A stretch of 64,000 bases of DNA from Sphingomonas sp. AP4-R1 (GTDB lineage Bacteria; Pseudomonadota; Alphaproteobacteria; Sphingomonadales; Sphingomonadaceae), in NCBI RefSeq assembly GCF_013113735.1, contig NZ_CP053346.1, positions 2,060,001 through 2,124,000 on the forward strand, given 5' to 3'. Made by a program: the position numbers and the translations under genes. This document shows positions 54,158 through 63,046 of this stretch, piece by piece. Under the pieces are notes generated by a model. It was not told where the DNA came from and searched no databases. It saw only the letters and a program-made list of their open reading frames with translations. Every line of letters starts with the position of its first letter. Within the stretch, counting starts at the first letter, position 1.

Positions 54158-55678
54158 ATGGCAGAGCCCCTCCGATTCCCTCTCGAAGCAGATCCCAGCG
54201 GCGCGCCCGTATTGCCCCACAATGTCGAGGCCGAGGCCGCCCTGCTCGGCGCGCTGATGATCGACAACCGGCTGGTCGAGGACGTGCAACTGAAGCTGCG
54301 CCCCGATCATTTTCATGAGCCCGCGCACGGCCGCATCTACGAATCGATCCTGAAGCTCGCCGAGCGCAACATGATCGCCAATCCGGTCACGCTGCGCCCG
54401 ATGTTCGAGGGCGATCAGGCGCTGAAGGATCTCGGCGGCCCGGCCTATCTCGCCCAGCTCACCGGCTCGGGCGCCGCGCTGATCGGCGCGCGCGATTTCG
54501 CTGCCCAGATCTACGATCTCGCTTTGCTGCGCGCGCTGATCGGCGTGGGGCGCGAGATGGTGGAGAAAGCGGTCGACACCTCCGAGTCGGTCGATCCCAA
54601 GGGCCAGATCGAGGCGGCGGAAGTCGCGCTCTACAGGGTGGCCGAAGAGGGCGGCGAGCAGGGCTCGGTCAAGTCGTTCGGCCAGGCCACGCGCATGGCG
54701 GTCGAGGCGGCGGAGAAGGCGCTGAACTCGGGTGGCCACGTCTCGGGCGTCACCACCGGGCTCGACAGCGTGAACGCCAAGATGGGCGGCCTCCACAATT
54801 CGGATCTTCTGATCCTCGCCGGCCGCCCCGGCATGGGCAAGACATCGCTCGCCACCAACATGGCCTACAATGCCGCCCGCCGCCTGGTCCGCGATCAGGA
54901 GGACGGCATTCCGCCGGAAAAGTCGATCGGCGCCGCCGTCGCCTTCTTCAGCCTCGAAATGTCGGCGGATCAGCTCGCCACGCGTATTCTGGCCGAGCAG
55001 TCGGGCATCAGCTCCGAAAATCTCCGCATGGGCAAGATCAGCCAGGCGGATTTCCGCAACCTCGCCCGCGCGGCGCAGGATCTGGAACACCTCCCGCTCT
55101 ACATCGATGATACGCCCGGTCTCACGATCGCGGCGCTGCGCACGCGCGCGCGCCGCCTGAAGCGCCAGCGCGGCATCGGCCTGATCATCGTCGACTATCT
55201 CCAGCTGCTGACCGGCTCGGCCAAGGCGGCGGGCGAGAATCGCGTGCAGGAAATTTCGGAGATCAGCCGCGGCCTGAAGACGCTGGCGAAGGAGCTGGCG
55301 GTGCCGGTGATGGCGCTCTCCCAGCTCAGCCGTCAGGTGGAAAGCCGCGAGGACAAGCGCCCCCAGCTTTCGGATTTGCGCGAATCCGGCTCGATCGAGC
55401 AGGACGCCGATATCGTGCTGTTCGTGTTCCGTGAGGAATATTATGTCGCCGCGCGCGAGCCGAAGAAGCCGGTCGACGGCGACGACGCGAAGGTGTGGGA
55501 GCAGCACGATCAATGGTCGCGCGACATGGAGCGCGTGTTCGGCACCTGCGAACTGCTCGTGGCCAAGCAGCGCCACGGCGCCACCGGCCGCGTGCGCCTG
55601 AAGTTCGAAGCCAAGATCACCAAGTTCAGCGATCTGGCGGAAGATAATTATTCCAGCATTCCGGGCGTGGACGACTGA
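54158..55678 (+). CDS. dnaB: replicative DNA helicase DnaB
   Basis: 506 residues. N-terminal helical domain (~18-120; PHNVEAEAALLGALMIDN), linker, and C-terminal RecA-like helicase (~190-500): Walker A LILAGRPGMGKTSLATNMA, Walker B GLIIVDYLQLL, FSLEMSADQLATR, ALSQLSRQVESREDKRPQLSDLRESG (in parts ALSQLSRQVESRE and PQLSDLRESGSIEQDAD) and the C-terminal KQRHGATGRV arginine finger region. Hexameric helicase that unwinds DNA at the replication fork. No intein. Start ATG 54158 has only a weak ribosome site. Confidence 0.96.
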   Translation: MAEPLRFPLEADPSGAPVLPHNVEAEAALLGALMIDNRLVEDVQLKLRPDHFHEPAHGRIYESILKLAERNMIANPVTLRPMFEGDQALKDLGGPAYLAQLTGSGAALIGARDFAAQIYDLALLRALIGVGREMVEKAVDTSESVDPKGQIEAAEVALYRVAEEGGEQGSVKSFGQATRMAVEAAEKALNSGGHVSGVTTGLDSVNAKMGGLHNSDLLILAGRPGMGKTSLATNMAYNAARRLVRDQEDGIPPEKSIGAAVAFFSLEMSADQLATRILAEQSGISSENLRMGKISQADFRNLARAAQDLEHLPLYIDDTPGLTIAALRTRARRLKRQRGIGLIIVDYLQLLTGSAKAAGENRVQEISEISRGLKTLAKELAVPVMALSQLSRQVESREDKRPQLSDLRESGSIEQDADIVLFVFREEYYVAAREPKKPVDGDDAKVWEQHDQWSRDMERVFGTCELLVAKQRHGATGRVRLKFEAKITKFSDLAEDNYSSIPGVDD

Positions 55679-55720
55679 GGCCGATCGACGATCAGCGCCG
55701 TCTGCAGTTTCGGACTATCG

Positions 55721-55812
55721 TCACCCTGAACTTGTTTCAGGGCCCATGACCCGCCCGTGAAGCTAGGCCAATCCGTCAGGTCATGGATGCTGAAACGAGT
55801 TCAGCATGACAG
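55721..55812. repeat. intergenic hairpin repeat, family C, copy 2
   Basis: TCACCCTGAACTTGTTTCAG on the left and CTGAAACGAGTTCAGCATGA on the right, with CATGACC and GGTCATGG inside. Closely related to the copy at 14641-14746 with its two halves exchanged. After dnaB. Confidence 0.75.
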
Positions 55813-55872
55813 TCTGGAATGATGCCCAGCGCACTCTTTCAGGCCATCCGAACGTCGATCCGTTCGATCCCC

Positions 55873-56127
55873 TCAGATTGAGGGGATCGGCATCGTCATC
55901 TTCACCTTGTTGAGCTTCCAGCGGAAGCGGATGCCGTCCGCGTCCGCCGTCGGGCTGTCGGTTCGGGGAAGCAGGTAGCGCGATCGGCGATGGGGCACGC
56001 TCTCCGCGGCGATCTGGCCCGCCACGACGCTGGGTGACAGGCGAAGCTTCGTGGCGGTCGCGCGCACTGGCGTCGCCGTCATCGTCGCCTGTGCCGCCGT
56101 CACCAGAAGAAGAGCCGCGATCACCAT
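55873..56127 (-). CDS. small exported protein of unknown function
   Basis: 84 residues if begun at ATG 56127, the point at which a signal-peptide-like sequence opens (MVIAALLLVTAAQATMTATP). The mature part ends TDSPTADADGIRFRWKLNKVKMTMPIPSI (segments DGIRFRWKLNKVK and MTMPIPSI), with a basic, proline-containing tail. I do not recognise the family. It stands alone between dnaB and cysH, and codon use looks ordinary. An 18-residue longer version starting at 56181 is possible but would hide the signal peptide. Confidence 0.5.
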   Translation of the reverse strand: MVIAALLLVTAAQATMTATPVRATATKLRLSPSVVAGQIAAESVPHRRSRYLLPRTDSPTADADGIRFRWKLNKVKMTMPIPSI

Positions 56128-56233
56128 CCCGTTGTCCCACTGCCGGAGTGCCGATGCGAGATAGAAAGCGGGGCACGACATCGGGTTCCGTCCGTTCCGG
56201 ACCCGAATTGTTTGGGCTGGGATTGTGCCAACT

Positions 56234-56317
56234 CCGTTCGTGCTGAGCGAAGTCGAAGCACGTGCTGCAAGTGATGCGCTCGAAGCCCGTGCTTCGACTT
56301 CGCTCAGCCCGAACGGG
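56234..56317. repeat. intergenic inverted repeat, family B, copy 3
   Basis: CCGTTCGTGCTGAGCGAAGT and ACTTCGCTCAGCCCGAACGG are near-perfect complements around a ~40-base loop. Almost the same outer arms are found at 57590-57672 and 60564-60646, all within the sulfate-reduction region. Confidence 0.8.
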
Positions 56318-56346
56318 AATAGATGGTCGACCGGATTTCGGCCGCC

Positions 56347-57153
56347 TCAGAAAACCGGATCGTCCGCCTGCGGCGTGGTGGGAATGGGCGAGTGGATGCC
56401 GCATTCCACCTTGTCCCACCCGCGCCAGCGGCCCGAGCGGGGATCCTCGCCCGGCAGCACCTTGCTGGTGCAGGGCGAGCAGCCGATCGAGAGATAGCCT
56501 TCCGCCTCCAGCGGATGGCGCGGCAGATCGTTCGCCTCGAAATAGGCGTTGAGCGCGTCCTTGTCCCAGCCGGCCAGCGGATTGATCTTCAGCTTGGGGC
56601 CGGACACCGCCGCATCCGCCTCGTCCAGTTCGAACAAGGGCAGCGCGGTGCGCGTGCCCGCCTGAAAGCCCTTGCGACCCGAAATCCAGGCGTCGAAGCT
56701 CTTCAGCGCGCGCTTCAGCGGCTCCACCTTGCGGATCTCGCAGCAGCCGTCCGGATCATAGGACCAGCGCAGGCCGGTGCGGTCCTTCTCCGCCAGAATC
56801 TTCGGATCGGGGCGATAGACGCGCAGATCGGTGAAGCCCAGCCGCTCCGAAAGCTCGTCGCGATAGGCCAAAGTCTCGCCGAACATCTTCTGCGTGTTCG
56901 TGAAGATCAGCGGAATATCCGTGTCGATCTGGCTGACGAGATGCAGCAGCACCGCGCTCTCGGTGCCGAAGGAGGAGACGAGCGCGGTGCGCCCCGCCAG
57001 CTCGCCCGTCAGCAGTTCGCGCAGCATCTGCGCGGTCGGCACGCCGGTATAGCGCGCGTTGAGCGCGTCCACGTCCGCCTGCGTGAACGCCGGGCGCACG
57101 TCGATCAGATCGACATCGTGCCCGATCTGGTTGGCGAGGGCGGTCTTAGCCAT
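56347..57153 (-). CDS. cysH: assimilatory (adenylyl)sulfate reductase CysH, iron-sulfur type
   Basis: 268 residues. Adenine nucleotide alpha hydrolase-like fold: ALVSSFGTESAVLLHLVSQI, IFTNTQKMFGETLAYRD. Four cysteines in the order C-C (DGCCEIRKV) and C-x2-C (SIGCSPCTSKV) mark the [4Fe-4S] form, which in bacteria uses adenylyl sulfate (APS) and not only PAPS. The catalytic cysteine is in the C-terminal ECGIH. Makes sulfite from activated sulfate with thioredoxin. The start overlaps the DUF934 gene by eight bases, and it ends the minus-strand operon. Confidence 0.93.
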   Translation of the reverse strand: MAKTALANQIGHDVDLIDVRPAFTQADVDALNARYTGVPTAQMLRELLTGELAGRTALVSSFGTESAVLLHLVSQIDTDIPLIFTNTQKMFGETLAYRDELSERLGFTDLRVYRPDPKILAEKDRTGLRWSYDPDGCCEIRKVEPLKRALKSFDAWISGRKGFQAGTRTALPLFELDEADAAVSGPKLKINPLAGWDKDALNAYFEANDLPRHPLEAEGYLSIGCSPCTSKVLPGEDPRSGRWRGWDKVECGIHSPIPTTPQADDPVF

Positions 57154-57568
57154 GACGCAGCGCCCACACCGGCGGTTTGGAGTCCGCCGCTTTCTGATAG
57201 ACTGCCGGGAAGCGGGCCAAGGCCTCGTCCACCTTGGCGCGGTCCAGCATATGGTCGCTCGCCAGTACGTCGAAGCCGCAGCGGCGCAGGATCACCACCT
57301 GATCCAGCAGCACGTCGCCCGCCGCGCGCAGTTCGCCGGTAAAGCCCGCCTCGCGCAGGATGCGCGCGGAGGAATAACCCCGCCCGTCGCGGAATTTGGG
57401 GAAGGCGATCTCGATCAACTGGAGGCGATCGAGGAACGGCAGCAGCTTGCGCGCATCCTCGCCCGGCTCGATGCGAACGGCGGTCGCGTTCGACTGGCCG
57501 AGGAACGCGTCGAGCGTGACGGCGGGCTCTTCATGCGCCTCGTCGGTGCGGAAGCGGATCAGGGTCAC
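57146..57568 (-). CDS. DUF934 protein of the sulfate-reduction operon
   Basis: 140 residues, LDAFLGQSNATAVRIEPGEDARKLLPFLDRLQLIEIAFPKFRDGRGYSSARILRE (recognisable parts LQLIEIAFPKFRDGRGYSSA and LRAAGDVLLDQVVILRRCGFD). The RDGRG-Y-S-A motif defines DUF934, found next to cysI and cysH in many alpha- and betaproteobacteria. Its biochemical function is unproven; a role as a partner or redox adaptor of the reductases is proposed from this constant association. It overlaps cysH by eight bases and follows cysI after a 132-base gap that carries a hairpin repeat. Confidence 0.9.
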   Translation of the reverse strand: MTLIRFRTDEAHEEPAVTLDAFLGQSNATAVRIEPGEDARKLLPFLDRLQLIEIAFPKFRDGRGYSSARILREAGFTGELRAAGDVLLDQVVILRRCGFDVLASDHMLDRAKVDEALARFPAVYQKAADSKPPVWALRHG

Positions 57569-57589
57569 GAGGCGAACACTCCAAAAACA

Positions 57590-57672
57590 CCGTTCGTGCT
57601 GAGCGCAGTCGAAGCACGGGCTGCACGCGATCCGCCCGGAACACGTCCTTCGACTTCGCTCAGGACGAACGG
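57590..57672. repeat. intergenic inverted repeat, family B, copy 4
   Basis: CCGTTCGTGCTGAGCGCAGT and its complement (CGCTCAGGACGAACGG with CTTCGACTT) pair around ~45 bases. It separates cysI from the DUF934 gene within one operon, so it could cause partial termination or mRNA processing there. Confidence 0.78.
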
Positions 57673-57700
57673 AGGGCGGAGAGCGGGGGTGGTATGAAAC

Positions 57701-59335
57701 TCACCCATAGATCGCGGCCTTGAAGGGCTCGGCCCCCACGCGCCGATAGGTGTCGAGGAAGCGCTCGCCCTCCTCGCGAATATCGCGATACGTCTCCAGC
57801 GCCTTCTCCACCGCATCGACCACGCCGTCCTCGGAGAAACCGGGGCCGATGATCTTGCCGACGCTGGCATCTTCCGCGCCCGAACCGCCGAAGGAGAGCT
57901 GGTAATTCTCCTCGCCTTTCCGATCGACGCCGAGAATGCCGATATGCCCGGCATGGTGGTGGCCGCAGGCGTTGATGCAGCCGGAAATCTTCAGCTTCAC
58001 CTCGCCCAGATCGCGCTGGCGATCGAGATTGGCGAAGCGCTCCGAAATCTTCTGCGCCAGCGGGATCGAGCGCGCATTGGCGAGCGCGCAATAATCCAGG
58101 CCGGGGCAGGCGATGATGTCGCTGACCAGATCCAGGTTCGGCGTCGCGAGGCCGATCTCCTCCAGCCGCGTCCACACGGCATACAGATCGGCCTTGCGGA
58201 CGTGCGGCAACACCACATTCTGCGAATGGGTGATGCGCAACTCGTCATGGCTGAACACCTGCGCGAGCTTGGCCATCGCGTCGATCTGGTCGGCGGACGC
58301 GTCGCCGGGAATGCCGCCGGTGGGCTTTAGGCTGATCGTGACGATCGCATGGCCGGGCACCTTGTGATCCACCACCTGCTGGTCGAGCCACAAGGCGAAA
58401 TCGGGATCGCTGCGATCGACCTCGGCGGGCGCATCCGGGTCGAGCGGCGGCAAAGCGAACATCGCCGCGATCCGCTCCAGCTCGGCCGCCGGCGGATCGA
58501 TGCCCAGCGTCTTCACATGGGCATATTCTTCCTCGACCTCGCGGCGATACGCGTCCGCCCCGATCTCGTGGACGAGGATCTTGATCCGCGCTTTGTACAG
58601 ATTGTCGCGGCGGCCATAGCGATTGTAGACGCGCAGGCAGGCTTCCAGATAGCCGACCAGCTCGCTCGCCGGCAGGAATTCGCGGATCAGGGGCGCCACC
58701 ATCGGCGTGCGGCCCTGACCGCCGCCGACATAGACCTCGAAGCCGATCGTGCCGGCCGCGTCCTTCACCAGCTTCAGGCCGATATCGTGCAGCTTCATCG
58801 CCGCGCGATCCTCGTCCGCGCCGATCACCGCGATCTTGAACTTGCGCGGCAGCAGCAGAAATTCGGGGTGGAAGGTGCTCCACTGGCGCAGCAGCTCGGC
58901 ATAGGGGCGGGGATCCGCCAGCTCGTCCGCCGCGGCGCCCGCATATTGATCGGACGAGATGTTGCGGATGCAATTCCCGCTCGTCTGGATCGCATGCATC
59001 TCGACGGTGGCGAGTTCGGCGAGGATGTCCGCCGCATCGTCCAGCTTGATCCAGTTGTACTGGAGGTTCTGGCGCGTCGTGAAATGGCCGTAGCCTCGAT
59101 CATATTTGCGCGCGATGTGCGCCAGCATGTGCATCTGCCGACTGTCGAGCGTGCCATAGGGGATGGCGACGCGCAGCATGTAAGCGTGCAGCTGCAGATA
59201 GAGACCGTTCATCAGCCGCAAGGGCTTGAACTGGTCCTCGGTCATCTCGCCCGAAAGGCGGCGATTGCACTGGTCGCGAAATTCCTCGACCCGCGCATCG
59301 ACGATCGCCTGATCATATTCGTCATATTTGTACAT
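57701..59335 (-). CDS. cysI: sulfite (nitrite/sulfite) reductase hemoprotein CysI
   Basis: 544 residues. Two ferredoxin-like halves and siroheme/[4Fe-4S] domains. The cluster-siroheme cysteines are in CPGLDYCALANARS (C-x5-C) and INACGHHHAGHIG (C-x3-C, counting the preceding CINAC). Also ARKYDRGYGHFTTRQNLQYNW near the N-terminus and HYGVGGQG-like VGGGQGRTP. Reduces sulfite to sulfide with six electrons. The flavoprotein CysJ is not encoded nearby, so the electron donor is probably ferredoxin or a remote flavoprotein. Its ATG abuts the DUF2849 stop without a gap. Confidence 0.92.
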   Translation of the reverse strand: MYKYDEYDQAIVDARVEEFRDQCNRRLSGEMTEDQFKPLRLMNGLYLQLHAYMLRVAIPYGTLDSRQMHMLAHIARKYDRGYGHFTTRQNLQYNWIKLDDAADILAELATVEMHAIQTSGNCIRNISSDQYAGAAADELADPRPYAELLRQWSTFHPEFLLLPRKFKIAVIGADEDRAAMKLHDIGLKLVKDAAGTIGFEVYVGGGQGRTPMVAPLIREFLPASELVGYLEACLRVYNRYGRRDNLYKARIKILVHEIGADAYRREVEEEYAHVKTLGIDPPAAELERIAAMFALPPLDPDAPAEVDRSDPDFALWLDQQVVDHKVPGHAIVTISLKPTGGIPGDASADQIDAMAKLAQVFSHDELRITHSQNVVLPHVRKADLYAVWTRLEEIGLATPNLDLVSDIIACPGLDYCALANARSIPLAQKISERFANLDRQRDLGEVKLKISGCINACGHHHAGHIGILGVDRKGEENYQLSFGGSGAEDASVGKIIGPGFSEDGVVDAVEKALETYRDIREEGERFLDTYRRVGAEPFKAAIYG

Positions 59336-59620
59336 TCAGGCGACACCCTGCTTTTCTGCCTGCACACCCAGATCCAGCCGCACACTGGGGCCGGCCGCGC
59401 GGATGCGCTCCTTCGCATTGCCGACGATGGGGCCGTCCGGGCCTTCCTTCGCCTCGATCAGATAGGGGCCGTTCACGCGGCGCGCGGCTTCCTCGCGCGC
59501 GGCAATCGCCTCGCCCTCCTCGCCCGCATCCACCGCGTCGGCGATATGGCGCGACCAGCCGCTGCCGGCCCACCAGATGACGTCGCCCGAGACGAGATCA
59601 TTTCCTGTCACGAGTTTCAC
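59336..59620 (-). CDS. DUF2849 protein of the sulfate-reduction operon
   Basis: 94 residues, starting GTG 59620 (KLVTGNDLVSGDVIWWAGSGW). The G-D-V-x-W (VSGDVIWW) motif, the EEGEAIAAREEAA helix and NGPYLIEAKEGPDG are typical of DUF2849, a small protein almost always found between the cobA-like methyltransferase and cysI in alphaproteobacteria. Function not established; binding to the sulfite reductase is plausible. The start overlaps the cobA stop by four bases (GTGA), and the stop abuts the cysI start, so translation of all three is coupled. Confidence 0.88.
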   Translation of the reverse strand: MKLVTGNDLVSGDVIWWAGSGWSRHIADAVDAGEEGEAIAAREEAARRVNGPYLIEAKEGPDGPIVGNAKERIRAAGPSVRLDLGVQAEKQGVA

Positions 59621-60408
59621 GACGTCATCACCTGTGCCTGTTGTGCGAAACGCTGCATCCGGTCCTCGGCGTCCGAAAGCAACACCACTTCCCCGACGAC
59701 GATGATCGCCGGGCTGATCACCTTCTCGCGGTCGAGCATGCCGCCGAGATCGGCCAGCACCGTCCGCATCGCGCGGCTGCCGGGGAGCGTGCCCCGCTCC
59801 AGCACCGCGACGGGCAGGTCGGGCGCGAGCCCGTCCATCATCAATTTGTCGGCGATGCAGCTGCCCGAGGCCACGCCCATGTAGATGACGAGCGTGCGGC
59901 CCTTGCCGGCGAGGCCGGACCAGTCCTGCTCGCTCAGCCCCTTGCACTGGCCCGCCACGAAGCTGACCGCGCTGGACCAGTCGCGATGCGTGAGCGGCAG
60001 CATCGCCTCCGCCGCGCAGCCGAGTGCCGCCGAAACGCCGGGGATCACCTCCACCGCAAGGCCGGCGGCGCGCACCGCCTCCACTTCCTCGCCACCGCGC
60101 CCGAACACGAAGGGGTCGCCGCCCTTCAGGCGCACGACGATCGATCCGGCGCGGACATGCGCCACGATCAGGGCGTTGATCGCCTCCTGCGGCAAGGTGT
60201 GGCGCGCGCGGCTCTTGGCGACGGAGATGCGTTGGGCGTCGGCGGGTGCGTAATCCAGCACACGCGCATCGATCAGCCCGTCATGCACGACCACGTCGGC
60301 CTGGCGCAGCGCGTCGACGGCGCGCACCGTCAGCAGGCCCGGGTCGCCCGGACCGGCACCGACGAGAATCACGCGACCGCGCGCATCAGGATCGAGCAGG
60401 GATGTCAT
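59617..60408 (-). CDS. cobA: uroporphyrinogen-III C-methyltransferase (siroheme synthesis)
   Basis: 263 residues. SAM-dependent methylase of the SUMT family: VILVGAGPGDPGLLTVRAVDAL at the N-terminus, VRLKGGDPFVFGRGGEEVEAV, VIPGVSAALGCAAEA and PLTHRDWSSAVSFVAGQ. It makes precorrin-2 for siroheme, the cofactor of the CysI product encoded two genes downstream. Only the methyltransferase domain is present; the oxidase/ferrochelatase domain of CysG is missing, so another protein must finish siroheme. ATG 60408 is chosen over 60450 because the family begins near this position. Confidence 0.93.
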   Translation of the reverse strand: MTSLLDPDARGRVILVGAGPGDPGLLTVRAVDALRQADVVVHDGLIDARVLDYAPADAQRISVAKSRARHTLPQEAINALIVAHVRAGSIVVRLKGGDPFVFGRGGEEVEAVRAAGLAVEVIPGVSAALGCAAEAMLPLTHRDWSSAVSFVAGQCKGLSEQDWSGLAGKGRTLVIYMGVASGSCIADKLMMDGLAPDLPVAVLERGTLPGSRAMRTVLADLGGMLDREKVISPAIIVVGEVVLLSDAEDRMQRFAQQAQVMTS

Positions 60409-60563
60409 CACGCTGCCAGATGCGATTCCCCGGCCGCGCGCGCAATGCAAGCTATCTTGGCGCGGCCGAAGCAGAAGTTTTTCCCGTCCGCGCGGGCAGT
60501 TGGGGAGGGTGTGCCGGTCGACCCGTCCCGCAAAGAAGCCGCCGGCGCTTGGTCAAAATTAAT

Positions 60564-60646
60564 CCGTTCGTGCTGAGCGAAGTCGAAGCACGGGCTTCAC
60601 GCGCCACGCTTGCAGCACGTTCTTCGACTGCGCTCAGAACGAACGG
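60564..60646. repeat. intergenic inverted repeat, family B, copy 5
   Basis: CCGTTCGTGCTGAGCGAAGT on the left pairs with GACTGCGCTCAGAACGAACG on the right. It lies upstream of cobA and after the stop of the MHYT-GGDEF-EAL gene, both on minus. Confidence 0.78.
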
Positions 60647-60688
60647 TGGATTGGAGTAACGCGTGGGCGTGCCGACCGGGCTCGCCGC

Positions 60689-63046
60689 TCAGGCCGCCGC
60701 GTCCCGCAACGACGCTCGATAGGATCGTGCCTTCTCGTCCATCCGCTCGGGGTGGCCGAACAGGAAGCCCTGTGCCTGCGCGCAGCCCTCCTCGGTGATC
60801 ATCCGGCGCTGGGCCGGCGTCTCCACGCCTTCGGCCACCACCGGCAACGACAGGCTGCGGCCGATGCCGACGATCGCGCGGATGATCGATCGCGCGGCAT
60901 TGTCGTCCTCCATCGCCGCGACGAAGCTCTTGTCGATCTTGATCTTGTCGAACGGGAAGCTCTGGAGATTGCTGAGCGAGCTGTAGCCGGTGCCGAAATC
61001 GTCCATCACGATCCGCAGCCCCAGCGCCTTCAGGCGCGTGAGCAGGGCGAGGGCCGCATTGCGGTCCTTCATCAGCACGTTCTCGGTGATCTCCAGCTCC
61101 AGCCGCTCGGCGGGAAAGCCGGTTTCGGCCAGCACGGTGGCGATCGTATCCGGCAGCGTGCTGAGCTGGATCTGGATGGGCGAGACGTTGATCGCCAGCG
61201 TCAGATGCGGTTCCCACGTCGCGGCGGTCGCGCAGGCCTCGCGCAGGATCCATTCGCCCAGCTGGACGATCGATCCGCTTTCCTCGGCGATCGGGATGAA
61301 ATCCTCGGGCGAGATCGATCCGCGCTGCGGATGCGACCAGCGCAGCAGCGCCTCGTATCCCGAAATGCAACCGTCGGCGGTGGAGATCAGCGGCTGATAG
61401 GCGACATGGAGCTGGCGGCGCAGCACGGCGTGGCGCAGATCATGCTCCAGCGCGCGGCGCTCGCGCACGGCCCGGTCCATGTCCTGATCGAAGAAGCAGG
61501 CGACGCCGCGCCCGGTCTCCTTGGCGCGATACAGCGCGATGTCCGCGCCGTGGCGCAGATTTTCGGGCGAGACCGCGTCGTCGGGGTAGACGGCCACGCC
61601 GATGCTGACGCCCACGGCGGTCGGATCCCGCGCCATGTCCATCTGGTCCGAAAAGGCGGCCAGGATACGTTCGCTGAGCGCGCGGGCGCCCTCGGGCTGG
61701 CGCGCGCCGACCTGCAGGATCGTGAATTCGTCGCCGCCGATGCGGGCGATCGTGTCGGTCGCGCGCACCGAGTCGCGCAGGATGGCGGCGACGCGGCACA
61801 GCACCTGATCGCCCGCGGCATGGCCGAAAATGTCGTTCACGGCCTTGAAGCGGTCCAGGTCCAGCGCCAGCAAGGCCAGCGGCTGCTTCTCCCGGTTGGC
61901 CAGCGCGATCGCATGCTGCAGCCGCTCGTCCAGCAGGGCGCGGTTCGGCAGATCGGTGAGCGGATCGTGGCGCGCCATATGCTCGATCTGGCGTTGCGCG
62001 GCGCGCTCCTCGGTCAGGTCGCGCAGCGCCAGCACCAGGCAGTCGCGTCCGCGATATTCGATATGATGGGTCATCGCCTCGAAGATGCGCTGGTCGCCCG
62101 CCACGGTTTCGCGGCTCGGCATGAGCGCGACTTCCACCGGCATGGCGCGCTGGGTCAGCAGGGGCATGCCATCGGCCGCGACGAGATAGGCGTCGGGCGA
62201 CATGCCGAGAAGCTGGCGCTGCTCCACGCCGGTCAGCGTCACGAAGCGCGCATTCGCCTCGATGATGGTGGTGCCGTGGATGATGGCCAGCCCTTCGAGC
62301 GTGGCATCCGCCAGACCCTTGAGATCGGAGAGATAGCGATCGATCATGAAGGCGGTGCCGGTGGCGGCGAGGACGCCGGCCACGGCGACGACGATCGCGG
62401 TGACCAGCCACAGCCGGTCGCCTTCGCCATGCACGTCATGGCCGGGAATCATCGTCATGGTGGTGGCGGCCATGGCCGAGAAATGCACCGCGCACACCGC
62501 GACGATCGCGAGCAATGCCGGTATCGCCACCTGCTTCCAGCCGCGAAGGCGGCCGAATGCGACGAAGGCGCCGATGAAGGCGAGGCTGGACACGATCGTC
62601 GCGCCCACGATCGGGCCGGGCCGATACGTCAAGGACACGTCGGTCACGGCGGCCATGCCGATGAAGTGCATCAGCCCGACGCCGGCGGTCGAGATCAGGC
62701 CCGCCTGCACCGCCGTCAGCGTGTCGCGGCGCTCGCCGAGCGGACGCAGCGCGATCCAGAACAGGGCGATGATGATCGCGACCGAAATGGCGGTCAGGCC
62801 GATGTCGTAATGCATCGGCATGCCGTCGCGGTGGCCGAGCATGGCCACGAAATGCGTGGCCCATACGCCGATGCCGCCGGTGCACGCGCTGATCGCCGAC
62901 CATTGGTGGCGGCGATGCTTCGTGAATTCCAGCGAGCGTTGCAGGATCAGGAAGAGGCAGAGGCTCCCGACGGTCCAGATCGCGGCGGCAAGCAGCAGCA
63001 ACATGTGATCATGCTGTTGCCAGGTGTAACGCAAGATACTCAACAT
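60689..63046 (-). CDS. MHYT-PAS-GGDEF-EAL protein (cyclic-di-GMP turnover)
   Basis: 785 residues. N-terminal MHYT sensor of about seven membrane helices (~1-245) with repeated M-H/T-H-F motifs (WATHFVAMLG, LMHFIGMAA, AVHFSAMAA), thought to bind copper and sense O2, CO or NO. Then a PAS domain (~260-365), GGDEF domain (~375-535; ARIGGDEFTIL intact) and EAL domain (~545-785; SGYEALLRW, metal-binding EITENVLM, DDFGTGYSSL). Both catalytic motifs look intact, so it may both make and break c-di-GMP. Start ATG 63046 begins the first helix; the frame upstream lacks domain character. Confidence 0.92.
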   Translation of the reverse strand: MLSILRYTWQQHDHMLLLLAAAIWTVGSLCLFLILQRSLEFTKHRRHQWSAISACTGGIGVWATHFVAMLGHRDGMPMHYDIGLTAISVAIIIALFWIALRPLGERRDTLTAVQAGLISTAGVGLMHFIGMAAVTDVSLTYRPGPIVGATIVSSLAFIGAFVAFGRLRGWKQVAIPALLAIVAVCAVHFSAMAATTMTMIPGHDVHGEGDRLWLVTAIVVAVAGVLAATGTAFMIDRYLSDLKGLADATLEGLAIIHGTTIIEANARFVTLTGVEQRQLLGMSPDAYLVAADGMPLLTQRAMPVEVALMPSRETVAGDQRIFEAMTHHIEYRGRDCLVLALRDLTEERAAQRQIEHMARHDPLTDLPNRALLDERLQHAIALANREKQPLALLALDLDRFKAVNDIFGHAAGDQVLCRVAAILRDSVRATDTIARIGGDEFTILQVGARQPEGARALSERILAAFSDQMDMARDPTAVGVSIGVAVYPDDAVSPENLRHGADIALYRAKETGRGVACFFDQDMDRAVRERRALEHDLRHAVLRRQLHVAYQPLISTADGCISGYEALLRWSHPQRGSISPEDFIPIAEESGSIVQLGEWILREACATAATWEPHLTLAINVSPIQIQLSTLPDTIATVLAETGFPAERLELEITENVLMKDRNAALALLTRLKALGLRIVMDDFGTGYSSLSNLQSFPFDKIKIDKSFVAAMEDDNAARSIIRAIVGIGRSLSLPVVAEGVETPAQRRMITEEGCAQAQGFLFGHPERMDEKARSYRASLRDAAA

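Noticed and set aside
56234..60646. Three similar inverted repeats resembling a dispersed CRISPR array
   Set aside because: Copies are kilobases apart, palindromic and in gene gaps; no regular spacers and no cas genes.
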